Below, in pieces: positions 1 through 8,118 of a stretch of DNA of 64,000 nucleotides; position 1 is the stretch's first letter, and each line of letters opens with the position of its first letter. The DNA is from Hydrogenophaga sp. Its GTDB lineage: Bacteria > Pseudomonadota > Gammaproteobacteria > Burkholderiales > Burkholderiaceae_C. The stretch lies in the NCBI RefSeq assembly GCF_025699295.1, contig NZ_JAILWB010000020.1, positions 1 to 64,000 of the forward strand. The letters run 5' to 3'. The position numbers and the translations under genes were made by a program. Below the pieces are notes generated by a model. The model had not been told where the DNA came from. It searched no databases and saw only the letters and a list, made by a program, of their open reading frames with translations.

Positions 1-884
1 TCCCGCGCTGTCGTCGGGTTTTCGGGCTCCTCTGTTAGGGTGGTTGCCGGCATGGGCCTGCAACGACGGGCGAATTCGGCGGGTGTCGCCCAGTCTAGCG
101 CGGAGTGGGGACGACTCTCGTTGTAGTACTGCCGCCATGCCTCGATCTTGCCCCGAGCGTCGTCGAGGGACATGAACCAGGTGGCATTGAGGCACTCCTG
201 ACGCAGCCGTCCGTTGAAGCTCTCCACATTGGCGTTGTCGGTCGGTTTGCCCGGGCGGCTGAAGTCAAGCTCCACCCCGCGCTCGTACGCCCACTTGTCC
301 ATCACCTTGGAGATGAACTCGCTGCCATTATCAGACTTGATCGTGCGCGGCAGCCCTCGCTCTTGTGTGATCGCCGTGAGCACACGAACGACGTCCTCGC
401 CTTTGAGGCTTTGACCAACGTCGATGGCCAGCCTCTCTCGCGTGAACAAATCGACCACCGTGAGCATGCGCAGCTTTCGACCGTCGAAGAGTGCATCGGC
501 CACGAAATCCATGCTCCAGATCTCGTTGATCGCGTGGGCAAGCTGCTTCGGTTGCCTGAGCTTGGCGGCCTTGTTGCGCCGAGGGCGCTTCAGGCGCAGC
601 GACAGTCCTTCCTCACGGTAGAGGCGATATACCCGTTTGACATTGTCCATGTGGCCCTCCCTGCGCAGCATCACATGCACCCGACGATAGCCGTAGTGCA
701 CTCGCGTGTCGGTGATTTCCTTGATGCGCGCCTTGAGCAATCCCTCGTCCTTGCATTGCGAGACGTAAAGGTAGGTCGAGGCTGACATCTTCACCACGCG
801 CAAAGCATTGCGTTGGCTGCAGCCAACGCGTTGCATCAACTCAGGTACCAACTCCCGGCGCTGGGAGGGCCTCAAAGCTTTTTT
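1..884 (-). CDS. IS3-family transposase OrfB (DDE integrase), partial at left edge
   Basis: The minus-strand frame that continues from orfA after a -1 shift stays open to position 1, so the stop codon is outside the window. It encodes the HTH_21 region (YGYRRVHVMLRREG) and an rve integrase core. The DDE residues are the Asp of WSMDFVADAL, the Asp of IKSDNGSEF and the Glu of NVESFNGRLRQECL. The C-terminal signature YYNESRPHSALDWATPAEFA is present just before the edge, so only a few residues should be missing. No convincing independent start codon is seen, consistent with production as an OrfAB frameshift fusion. This is the catalytic subunit for strand transfer. Confidence 0.88.
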
Positions 885-1171
885 GCGACCACCGCCTGCA
901 ACATTGCCTTGTCCAGGCTCAGGTCGGCGACGATCTGCTTGAGCTTGCGATTCTCTTCTTCGAGCTGGCGCAATCGACGCAGCTCGGACGGGCCGACACC
1001 GCCGTAGCGCTTCTTCCATACGTAAAAGGTCGCATCGCTGATACCCATCTTGCGACAGACCTCTTCAACACGCGTACCCAGCTCGGCTTGCTTGAGGGCA
1101 AATGCGATTTGCTCCTCGGTGAACTCGCTCTTCTTCACGACATGCTCCTGCCCACTTGGGGCCTTCATCAT
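872..1171 (-). CDS. IS3-family transposase OrfA (helix-turn-helix subunit)
   Basis: A 99-residue protein. The helix-turn-helix region lies around residues 17-55, with FTEEQIAFALKQAE followed by EEVCRKMGISDATFYVWKKRYGG. A leucine-rich coiled-coil stretch (RLRQLEEENRKLKQIVADL) follows at about 65-85. This is the usual OrfA architecture, which binds the terminal repeats. The start may be the ATG at 1171 or a downstream codon near VKKSEF; the family usually begins close to KKSRFTEEQI. The frame ends with GCA AAA AAG CTT TGA, which carries the slippery site used to make the OrfAB fusion. Confidence 0.88.
   Translation of the reverse strand: MMKAPSGQEHVVKKSEFTEEQIAFALKQAELGTRVEEVCRKMGISDATFYVWKKRYGGVGPSELRRLRQLEEENRKLKQIVADLSLDKAMLQAVVAKKL
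878..884 (-). promoter_or_regulatory. Programmed -1 ribosomal frameshift site (A AAA AAG)
   Basis: The minus strand reads A AAA AAG in the orfA frame, immediately before the orfA stop at 872-874. Slipping back one base on this heptamer enters the orfB frame (AAA AAA GCT TTG AGG), which is then open to the window edge. A6G is the classical slippery motif of IS3-family elements. A stimulatory RNA structure was not checked. Confidence 0.8.
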
Positions 1172-1219
1172 GCCGGCTCTCTCTGTAACCGAACGGTTCG
1201 AAATCCGGGTACAGGGTCA

Positions 1220-1514
1220 GTCATTAAGCCCACGATATCTGCTCGACATCGTGAAAAAAGGCCGCGCCTCGCTTCTAACAGTATTCATCGCGCCCACGCT
1301 CTCGTACTCCACTCCCGTAAAGTACGTGAGAGCCCTAGCAGCTCAGGTCGTCCACACAATCGGCAGCAGCAACCCCATGGGAGACTGGTCGCAGACTGGA
1401 AACTCTCTTTCAGAGATCCACCGATGCGAGGCAGCTGGGGTCGAGCGACTCTCACCGCGGTGCTATGCTGTTTTTGGCCCGTTCGACGCTGCAGGAATAT
1501 AAACCTTAGTTCAG
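1220..1514. other. Intergenic stretch between IS element and the ANL fusion gene
   Basis: About 295 bases with no credible reading frame. An imperfect inverted repeat is visible (CTCTCGTACT at 1299-1308 with AGTACGTGAGAG at 1321-1332). A TATGCT hexamer near 1462-1467 could be a -10 element for the downstream gene, but no good -35 is seen. The first part may contain IS-adjacent target DNA. Nothing else is recognised. Confidence 0.5.
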
Positions 1515-3956
1515 GTGCTGATGATGCGAGATTTAAAGTTGTGTGCAACAGGGCTGATTCGGCGAAATTCTCTTTCCTACGTCGAACATTTTTTTTCGCT
1601 CAATGAGGAACGACGACTCTTGGTCAGTTTTTCTGACGAGGAGGCCGCCAAAGAGCCGCTCGGCATAACTATTGATACTTGCATCGTGCCTGACGAGGGC
1701 GGTGGCTGGTTCAATGACCATCACGCGCTGATTCGCGATGATCTCCCTGCACAGGTGTCGTTTACTTCAGGGACAGAAGGTAAGCCGAAGGGAATTATCC
1801 TCAGTCACACGAATCTTTCCGATGCCGCAGAACGCATCATCGCCGAGATGGCTCTGACATCGGATGTGCGCGAATACATCGGCGTCCCGGTTACGCACAG
1901 CTTCGGAATGGCACGCATTCGAGCAATTAGTGCGGTGGGTGGGCGCTCGTACTTGCCCCCACGTGGCTTTGACCCACTTGAGTTCTCACGAATGCTCGGA
2001 GCTGGCGACGTCAACTCGCTTTCTGCGGTGCCTACACTCCTGCGAATCTTGTTGCAGAGGCCGGAAGCAATCAGAGAGACAGGGGGGAAGTTGATCTGGA
2101 TGGAAATCGGCTCGCAGTACATGACGGCCGCCGAGAAACGAGCGATCCGCGACCTGTTTCCCAATGCGCGAATCGTGCAGCATTACGGCCTGACAGAAGC
2201 CTCCCGCAGCACATTCCTGCAGATTTCCAGCGCCCCGGACGAACTGCTGGAGTCAGTGGGTCAAGCCGTAGGCAAAACCGAGGTGGGAATCTCGCCAGAT
2301 GGGTGCATCCGGATCAGAGGCCCGCACGTTGCCCAGCATCGTCTTGAGGGCGGCCATCTGCAGGGTTTGCCGGGACCTGATGGCTGGTTGCTCACCAACG
2401 ACTTGGGCCATCTGAAGGATGGCTATCTATATTTTGATGGCAGGGCCGACGATCTAATCAACACCGGTGGCGTGAAGATCAATCCAGACACGTTGCAGGC
2501 GCAGATCAGCAAGCTTCTGCATCAAAGCGGGGGAGTGGTCGTGACCAAGGTGCCTGACGCTCTTCGCGGCGAAGGCATTTTGGTGGTGGCGGAGGCCATG
2601 GATGAAGCTCGACTCAGGCAGGCTTCCGCTGAAGCGCTGAAGCTGCTTGGTCTCGACGTGGGGGACGCCTTGCACATCAAGGTCGTGTCGGCGATTCCGC
2701 AAACGGCGACTGGTAAGCCACTGCGCCGGCTCTTGACGGAGGAATTCGTTCTTGCTGAGAAAGCTGTTCGTGTTGCTACCGAGGGCATAGGCAAGTCAGC
2801 TGAACCGAGAACTGGGAACGTGATGGAGTTCTTCCAGGACTTCTTTCCCGGGCGCAAGATCGATGCAGATGCCAGCTTTGAAGCCTTGGGAGGCGACTCG
2901 CTTGGCTATATTCAGTTCTCGATGGAATTCGAGAGCCGTTTTGGGGCGTTGCCGAGCAGATGGGAGTCATTGACCGTCGCACAATTGCAGAGCCATGTCG
3001 CAGTTGCCCGTGCGAAATCCTTCCCTCGCCTGGAGTCTGCAACCCTGACGCGGGCCTTTTTTATGGTCTGTATCGTAGCTCTGCATCTCGATACATTCGT
3101 GTATAGCAACAACTGGGGCGCCGCGTACTTTTTGTTCATGCTGGCCGGCTACAGTCTCATGCGCTTCCAGTGGCCAGAGATCAGTCGTACCGGCAAAGTG
3201 GGGACGATCTTCGGAACCATTTCAAAAATTGCCATCCCGACGATGTTGGTTATTTCAGCAGTGCAGCTATGGGCTCATAAATTTGAATTAAAGCCGTTGC
3301 TGCTTATTTCGAATCTGTTCGATCCACGCGAATACGAAGTTGTATACTTCTATTTTGCTGAAATCTACATGCAATTGCTGCTTTTGGTGGCAGGATTGTT
3401 CTCTTTCCGTGCAATGAGGGACGCATTCCGAGACAGTCCATTGATCAGCGGGGCGGTATTCATAGTCTTTTCAATCGTGCTAAGTTATTTGGTCGAGCTG
3501 GTATGGGATACGAACTATATATTCCATCGCACGCCGACTTGGTACTTGTGGACGGTGGCATGTGGAATGCTTATCGCCAGCGCAGCCACACGTGATTTGC
3601 CGAGTCGCTTGATGGCGATGGCGATTGTGGCAATCGCGGTGTTTGTGCACCACGGATTTACATCCGCCACCTACTATATATGTGGCGGGTGCGCGCTATT
3701 GCTGTTCTGGTCAGAGATCTCTGTTCCGACGCCGGTGAAAAGGGTTGTTGGCGAGATCGCCGGGGCGTCGATGTTCATGTATCTCAGTCACTATCATGTC
3801 AAGGCGCTCGTAACCCGGCTATTCCATGCGCCGATGCCGTGGGTCGCCCTGATCGCCGCTATGGTGGTGGGCATAGTTTTCGCGCGGACCTATCACTGGG
3901 GTGAAAGCCAAGCGTTGGCCTTTGGCAGAAGGCATGCGTGGTGGGGCCAGAAGTAG
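1515..3956 (+). CDS. ANL adenylation domain - carrier domain - acyltransferase-3 fusion protein
   Basis: A protein of about 813 residues with three joined modules. Residues 1-410 are an AMP-forming acyl/aminoacyl ligase with A3 FTSGTEGKPKG (83-93), A5 HYGLTE (223-228), A8-like DDLINTGGVKINP (312-324) and the catalytic Lys of TGK (401). Residues about 433-500 are a carrier domain with the phosphopantetheine Ser462 in GGDSL. Residues about 508-805 are a polytopic membrane domain of acyltransferase-3 type, with the family R-x10-H motif (Arg513, His524) and FMLAGYSL. The likely role is to activate an acid, load it on the built-in carrier and transfer it to an exported sugar. The part before A3 is about 80 residues, shorter than usual, so the N-terminus may be incomplete. 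The start is GTG at 1515 or ATG at 1521/1524; no clear Shine-Dalgarno is seen. Substrate unknown. Confidence 0.82.
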   Translation: MLMMRDLKLCATGLIRRNSLSYVEHFFSLNEERRLLVSFSDEEAAKEPLGITIDTCIVPDEGGGWFNDHHALIRDDLPAQVSFTSGTEGKPKGIILSHTNLSDAAERIIAEMALTSDVREYIGVPVTHSFGMARIRAISAVGGRSYLPPRGFDPLEFSRMLGAGDVNSLSAVPTLLRILLQRPEAIRETGGKLIWMEIGSQYMTAAEKRAIRDLFPNARIVQHYGLTEASRSTFLQISSAPDELLESVGQAVGKTEVGISPDGCIRIRGPHVAQHRLEGGHLQGLPGPDGWLLTNDLGHLKDGYLYFDGRADDLINTGGVKINPDTLQAQISKLLHQSGGVVVTKVPDALRGEGILVVAEAMDEARLRQASAEALKLLGLDVGDALHIKVVSAIPQTATGKPLRRLLTEEFVLAEKAVRVATEGIGKSAEPRTGNVMEFFQDFFPGRKIDADASFEALGGDSLGYIQFSMEFESRFGALPSRWESLTVAQLQSHVAVARAKSFPRLESATLTRAFFMVCIVALHLDTFVYSNNWGAAYFLFMLAGYSLMRFQWPEISRTGKVGTIFGTISKIAIPTMLVISAVQLWAHKFELKPLLLISNLFDPREYEVVYFYFAEIYMQLLLLVAGLFSFRAMRDAFRDSPLISGAVFIVFSIVLSYLVELVWDTNYIFHRTPTWYLWTVACGMLIASAATRDLPSRLMAMAIVAIAVFVHHGFTSATYYICGGCALLLFWSEISVPTPVKRVVGEIAGASMFMYLSHYHVKALVTRLFHAPMPWVALIAAMVVGIVFARTYHWGESQALAFGRRHAWWGQK

Positions 3957-4076
3957 CGCCATTTTTCAGTTGCAACTCGTCGGTGCAGCAAGCCTGGCGC
4001 TTAGGCACCGCTGAAGGTGGTGCAAACCGCCTTGTCCCTGTGCACCCCTTGAGAGCCCAGCGCCTCATCGAGCGCT
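3957..4076. other. Noncoding stretch downstream of the ANL fusion gene
   Basis: This short stretch follows the stop of the ANL-carrier-AT3 gene and precedes the IS3 remnant. It may contain more decayed IS sequence on the minus strand (orfB side), but no recognisable motif was found. No terminator hairpin with a T-run is evident. Confidence 0.4.
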
Positions 4077-4385
4077 CTACCGCAAGGCGAGCAATGGCGT
4101 TGCCCTGACGTAGAACTGCTCCCAAGCCTGCTCGTTGTCTTTGTGCAGTCCCTTGCTCCCACGTTCGAATTCCTGCAGCCGCTGCAGGTCGGTCGTCGTG
4201 AGGCCAGTCCTTTCGCCGGTGCCAGCCCGATTTCATCGCGTTTGACCCATCCATTGAGGGCTGTGGGTGGCATGCGTGTGGCCAATCTCGGGTGCGGTGG
4301 CATCAATGGCACTCCACTACGAGGGTGCTCGAAGCGCTCTTGTGAATGGCGCGCTCGCGAGCTTGCTTGACTTCAGGCCATGACT
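4077..4385 (-). pseudogene. Decayed IS3-family orfA remnant
   Basis: Read on the minus strand across frame changes, the stretch gives pieces that line up with IS3 OrfA: PEVKQARERAI, then RFEHPRS and WSAIDATAPEIG, then ALNGWVKRDEIGLAPAKGL, then GLTTTDLQRLQEFERG and LHKDNEQA, with a stop at 4077-4079. Intact relatives read roughly FRERAVRLVFEH, QWAAI, WVRRAEI, GLTTDERARLKELER and ELRRANEIL. At least two frameshifts and a stop interrupt it, so it is inactive. The alignment is from memory of the family, not from a search. It sits between the ANL fusion gene and the export operon. Confidence 0.6.
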
Positions 4386-4775
4386 CCATCCTTGGAGCGA
4401 GAGAAGCCTTCTCCAAGTTCGGGGCGGTTCATCGCCAGCCGCCGTTGTGAAAACCACCGGCGCGTTAGCGGTCCAGTGCGTACGAACGGGTTGACCCGGC
4501 CACATGCAATGGAGAATATGTCACGGAATCTCCGTCGCCCTGCACAGCACCCAGTGAATGCGCTCTGTTTCAGGAAGGGCCGGACACCAGTGATGACGTA
4601 AGATGCCAAGTTGGAAGTAAGCATATGAAACTGGGCGAGCATCGACGTCGAAGCTGCCTCGCTGCAGGCTTGCCCCGGCTGCAAGATTGCCTGCAGGCTT
4701 GCGTCCACGCAGCAACTCCCATGACGTTTTCCTCTTTGTCTTCTCTTTATCTACTGGCTTACCCGGAGACAGATC
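4386..4775. other. Leader region of the export operon with an 11-bp direct repeat
   Basis: About 390 bases without a convincing gene; the short frames here have no recognisable features. TGCAGGCTTGC occurs twice in direct orientation, at 4663-4673 and 4692-4702, 29 bp apart and 75-115 bp before the first export gene. It could be a regulator site or leftover duplication. A good Shine-Dalgarno (GGAGACAG) precedes the ATG at 4776. No clear sigma70 promoter was identified. Confidence 0.45.
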
Positions 4776-5336
4776 ATGCAACTTCTTGCTCGCTTCCTCA
4801 TGTCGATCATGCTTGTCCTGGTTGGCGCAAGCGCCTTGGCGCAATCGAATGGCCCCTACAAGTTGAGGCATGGTGACGCCTTGATGGTGTCGGTGTGGCG
4901 GGACGAAGCTCTGCGCATGGAAGTCCGGGTGCTGCCAGACGGTAGTATCACGTTCCCGCTGGCCGGCCGCATAGAAGTGTTGGGGTTGAGCACCGCTGAG
5001 GCGGAAACACGAATAGCAGAGAGGCTTAAAAAGTTTATTCCGGAGGCTGTGGTCACCGTGGCCATCACCGCGGCTGAGGGAAATCGTGTATTTGTGATCG
5101 GCAAAGTCGTCAATCCGGGGGCGGTGGTCATCACATCGCCTGACACCACTGTGCTGCAGATGCTCAGCCAAGTGGGAGGCCTGGATCGCTTCGCGGATGG
5201 AAATGCGATCCGGGTGTTGCGCAACACTGCGCAAGGGCCTCAAGTCCTGCCGGTGCGCTACAACGATCTCGTCAAAGGTTCCCAACTCGAAACCAATGTG
5301 GTTCTGATGCCGGGTGACACCATCCTTGTTCCATAG
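4776..5336 (+). CDS. Short OPX polysaccharide export protein (Wza-like, SLBB)
   Basis: A 186-residue periplasmic protein with a signal peptide at 1-22 (cleavage ALA/Q). The polysaccharide-export domain (about 25-100, YKLRHGDALMVSVWRDE and LPDGSITFPLAGRI) is followed by one SLBB domain (about 104-180, RVFVIGKVVNPGAVV). It lacks the lipobox cysteine and the C-terminal outer-membrane helix of Wza, so it cannot form the outer-membrane pore by itself in the Wza way. Short OPX proteins of this kind work with a separate beta-barrel, and such a gene follows 11 bases downstream. First gene of the operon ending at 13169; GGAG lies 8 bases before the ATG. Confidence 0.88.
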   Translation: MQLLARFLMSIMLVLVGASALAQSNGPYKLRHGDALMVSVWRDEALRMEVRVLPDGSITFPLAGRIEVLGLSTAEAETRIAERLKKFIPEAVVTVAITAAEGNRVFVIGKVVNPGAVVITSPDTTVLQMLSQVGGLDRFADGNAIRVLRNTAQGPQVLPVRYNDLVKGSQLETNVVLMPGDTILVP

Positions 5337-5347
5337 GACTGGTCACC

Positions 5348-6484
5348 ATGAGTTTTCGTATCGTTTCCCATCTGCTGCCGATCTGCCTTGGTTGTGCTTC
5401 GCTGCCCGTGTGGGCACAGAACACTTTGACGGTGCCCATGGAGGTCGTGCACGTCAGCAATCCCAATCTGGTTCCGGATGGATTGGGAGATGACTCGCGG
5501 CGTGGCAGCGCGACACTTTATCGTCTTCACCCACAGTACACACTGCAGTTCGCAGACGAGGCAACGCGCACGGAGTTGTCGCTGGGCGGTCTGATCGAGC
5601 GCTCCAGCAATACGGCGCTGAGCGCACACCGCAGTCTTCCCAGTCTGGGTGTGCTGTGGGAAAGTCGCAGGCCCACCAGCCTTATCGGATTGCGCGCTTC
5701 GTTGGCGGAGGCGTCAACCCGCGAAACCGAGTTTGCTGAGTTCGGACGTGTCGCGACTGACAGTACACAGCGTACTGGTTCGATCGGGGCAACCTGGGCA
5801 ACGGAGCTGACATCGAACACCGGTGTGGAACTTGCAGCGTTTCACTCCAGAGTGAATTACGACACATCTGCGGCGCGCGACTACCAAGAGACCGGGGGCA
5901 GCGCGAGCTACCGCAGGCAGATTGACGAAAACAACCGGTATTCACTGACCGTAAGCACAGCGCGCCAGCAGCAGGAAAGCGATCGTAGTGGAGGAGTAGC
6001 ACGCAATCGCGTGTCACGCACCGGACTCATTTTCGGTTTTGAATCGAATTTGAGTGAAAGACAGACCCTTGTCGCGAACGTCGGGGTCGTGCGCGCCGGA
6101 TCGTTCGACAAGGAAACACATTCGATTGGAGGGGTCAGGCTGGCAGGAGAAGGCGAGCGGCTGACGTACTCTTTGGAATGGTCAGTGGATGTCAGTGCGG
6201 ACGGGACCTCGCGAGGCTATACGCGAGCCAGCACGGTCGGTCTGTCGCTTGGCTATTCACTCACCGCGCAAACATCATTCACGGCGGGGGGAAGCCGCGC
6301 TCGCGCGTTGAGTGGTGAACGGAGCGAAGGCTTCCTGTTGTATGCACAGATCCGTTCAGAATTGTCGCCGTTCTGGGCGGTCACGGCGGGCTTGGAGCAT
6401 CGGCGTGCCCGAACGGCCGACGCCCCCTTTGCCCGGGGTCACACCGTGACGCTGGGGTTGGTGTACACGCACCCGGATTTCTAG
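5348..6484 (+). CDS. Outer-membrane beta-barrel protein of the exopolysaccharide operon
   Basis: A 378-residue protein with a signal peptide at 1-23 (VWA/Q). The rest alternates polar and hydrophobic residues in strand-length blocks with many Arg, Ser and Thr turns, and ends in an aromatic residue (YTHPDF). These are marks of an outer-membrane beta-barrel recognised by the BAM machinery. It follows the short OPX gene directly and precedes the co-polymerase, so it is likely the outer-membrane conduit for the polymer, comparable with the Wzp barrels of Myxococcus xanthus. That function is inferred from context; family membership was not checked by search. Confidence 0.75.
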   Translation: MSFRIVSHLLPICLGCASLPVWAQNTLTVPMEVVHVSNPNLVPDGLGDDSRRGSATLYRLHPQYTLQFADEATRTELSLGGLIERSSNTALSAHRSLPSLGVLWESRRPTSLIGLRASLAEASTRETEFAEFGRVATDSTQRTGSIGATWATELTSNTGVELAAFHSRVNYDTSAARDYQETGGSASYRRQIDENNRYSLTVSTARQQQESDRSGGVARNRVSRTGLIFGFESNLSERQTLVANVGVVRAGSFDKETHSIGGVRLAGEGERLTYSLEWSVDVSADGTSRGYTRASTVGLSLGYSLTAQTSFTAGGSRARALSGERSEGFLLYAQIRSELSPFWAVTAGLEHRRARTADAPFARGHTVTLGLVYTHPDF

Positions 6485-6497
6485 TTTTTTCATCACG

Positions 6498-8105
6498 ATG
6501 TCGACCGAATACCAATTGAGTTTCCAGGACTACCTGGCCATCGCGCGGCGCTGGGCGGTGGCCGGCATACTTGTTTTTGGCGTGGTCCTCGCGGGTTCTG
6601 TGGTGGTGGCGCTTCTACTCCCCAGGATATATGAATCCACCGGGACGCTGTTGACGGAAGCGCCACAGGTGTCCGGTGAGATCGTCCGATCAACCATCCC
6701 GTCGGGCAACGCAGAGCAGCGCATACAGGCCATCAGCCAGCGCATCATGACGCGTGAGAACTTGTTGCGCATCGCGGCCGACCATCAAGTGTTCGAGTCG
6801 AAAGATGGTACTGCCATAAAGGACACGGATATTGTGAACGCCATGCGCAGCAGCATCGCCGTTAAGGTGCGCACGGCCGTCAACCAGCCGCCGTGGGAAC
6901 GCACCGGAAGCAACTTTGTTTTCGACGTTTCGTTCCAGCACGGCAAGCCAGAAAAGGCGCTAGAGATCACAAATGCGCTCGTGCAATTGTTCCTGGAGGC
7001 AAGTACCCAGGATCGCGTCAAGCGGGCATCTCAAACGAACGAGTTCCTCACGCAGGAGGCCGAGCGGGTCCGGGCGAATTTGGAAGACCTCGAACGCCGT
7101 ATCGCCGCCTACAAGCGAACTCATGGGGGCGGCGCGGCCGATCAGGCCGTGGCTCTGGCGAACATCCAGACTCTGGAAAGTGATTTGAGGGCTGTTGAGC
7201 GCGAGCACCGCGTGGCTCTCGACGAGCTGCGGGCCGTCGAAGTGGAGTTGGCCGGTGCGCGCTCCGGCGTCATGTTGCCCGGAACAGTCGCCTCACCGGG
7301 CGCGACGGCCGCCGAGCAGGAACTGGACCGTGCGCATTCGGAACTAGCACGCTTGCGTGGTCTCTATACCGACGACCATCCGGACGTGCGAGCACAACGG
7401 CGCCAGATCGAGATGCTGCAGCGGGCCACGCGTTCGGATGCCGGTGCCAGCACTCCGGCGCGTGAGGCGGCAGTGGCACAGATGCAGTTGGTGATCTCCC
7501 GCCTGGAGGCCAGGGTTGCCACCGCTCGTGCGCGCGTCGACCTGCTCGCCGATCAGCAGCGCAACCTGCGAGGCACCATCGGTCAGCTACGCACCCAAGT
7601 GAGCCGAGCTCCGCAAGTTGAGCGCGATCTGGCCGTGCTAGAGCGCGACCACGATGCTGCACGGATTCAGTACCAAGACTTGCGTTCCAAGCAACTGTCC
7701 GCGCAAGTGGTAGAAAACCTGGAGGACGGGCAGCAGGGGGAGCGATTCTCCCTGCTTGAACCGGCCTTGATGCCGGAGTATCCAGTCAAGCCAATTCGCA
7801 AGAAGATTGTTGCACAAGGCTTCATTGCAGCTTTGGCCGCTGGTGCCGGCGTGATGGCGCTGTTGGAGTTTCTGTTCGCCCGTGTGCGTGGCATCAATGC
7901 GGTGACGGCCCTCACGGGCCAACGGCCGATGGTGGTGATTCCATACATTGAGACCCGCAGCGAGGTAGCCCAGGCATGGACACCGCGCAAGCGCGCCTTC
8001 ATTGCAGCCGTGACGTTGGTGGGTGTATTGGTTCTCGCCGCTGTGCATGTTCTGGTCACGCCGCTACACACACTGCTTGTCTCATTAGTTTCGCACTCGG
8101 GTTGA
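6498..8105 (+). CDS. Wzz/GumC-type polysaccharide co-polymerase (chain-length determinant)
   Basis: A 535-residue inner-membrane protein. A first membrane helix lies at about 20-42, followed by a long periplasmic region with coiled coils (about 170-400) of the GNVR type. The proline-rich PEYPVKPIRKK (about 426-436) precedes a second helix at about 437-460, and a third hydrophobic segment at about 500-525 closes the protein. It sets polymer length and couples the polymerase to the export protein. The paired ATPase is a separate gene 13 bases downstream, so this is the split PCP-2b/BY-kinase arrangement. Confidence 0.9.
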   Translation: MSTEYQLSFQDYLAIARRWAVAGILVFGVVLAGSVVVALLLPRIYESTGTLLTEAPQVSGEIVRSTIPSGNAEQRIQAISQRIMTRENLLRIAADHQVFESKDGTAIKDTDIVNAMRSSIAVKVRTAVNQPPWERTGSNFVFDVSFQHGKPEKALEITNALVQLFLEASTQDRVKRASQTNEFLTQEAERVRANLEDLERRIAAYKRTHGGGAADQAVALANIQTLESDLRAVEREHRVALDELRAVEVELAGARSGVMLPGTVASPGATAAEQELDRAHSELARLRGLYTDDHPDVRAQRRQIEMLQRATRSDAGASTPAREAAVAQMQLVISRLEARVATARARVDLLADQQRNLRGTIGQLRTQVSRAPQVERDLAVLERDHDAARIQYQDLRSKQLSAQVVENLEDGQQGERFSLLEPALMPEYPVKPIRKKIVAQGFIAALAAGAGVMALLEFLFARVRGINAVTALTGQRPMVVIPYIETRSEVAQAWTPRKRAFIAAVTLVGVLVLAAVHVLVTPLHTLLVSLVSHSG

Positions 8106-8118
8106 AAGTAGCTGCTAC

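Larger units (their letters stand above)
1..1219 (-). mobile_element. IS3-family insertion sequence, left part cut by window edge
   Basis: Two overlapping transposase frames on the minus strand have the orfA/orfB layout of the IS3 family, probably the IS407-like group. The element is read right to left and runs off the window at position 1. Its upstream end is placed tentatively at 1219, where the minus strand begins TGACCCTGTACCC about 50 bases before orfA. IS3 elements usually start with TG. The other terminal repeat and any target duplication lie outside the window, so the boundary is an estimate. The frames look intact, so the copy could be active. Confidence 0.8.

Noticed and set aside
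4380..4708. Short frames between the IS3 remnant and the export operon as genes
   Set aside because: They lack motifs and ribosome sites, and their compositions look random.
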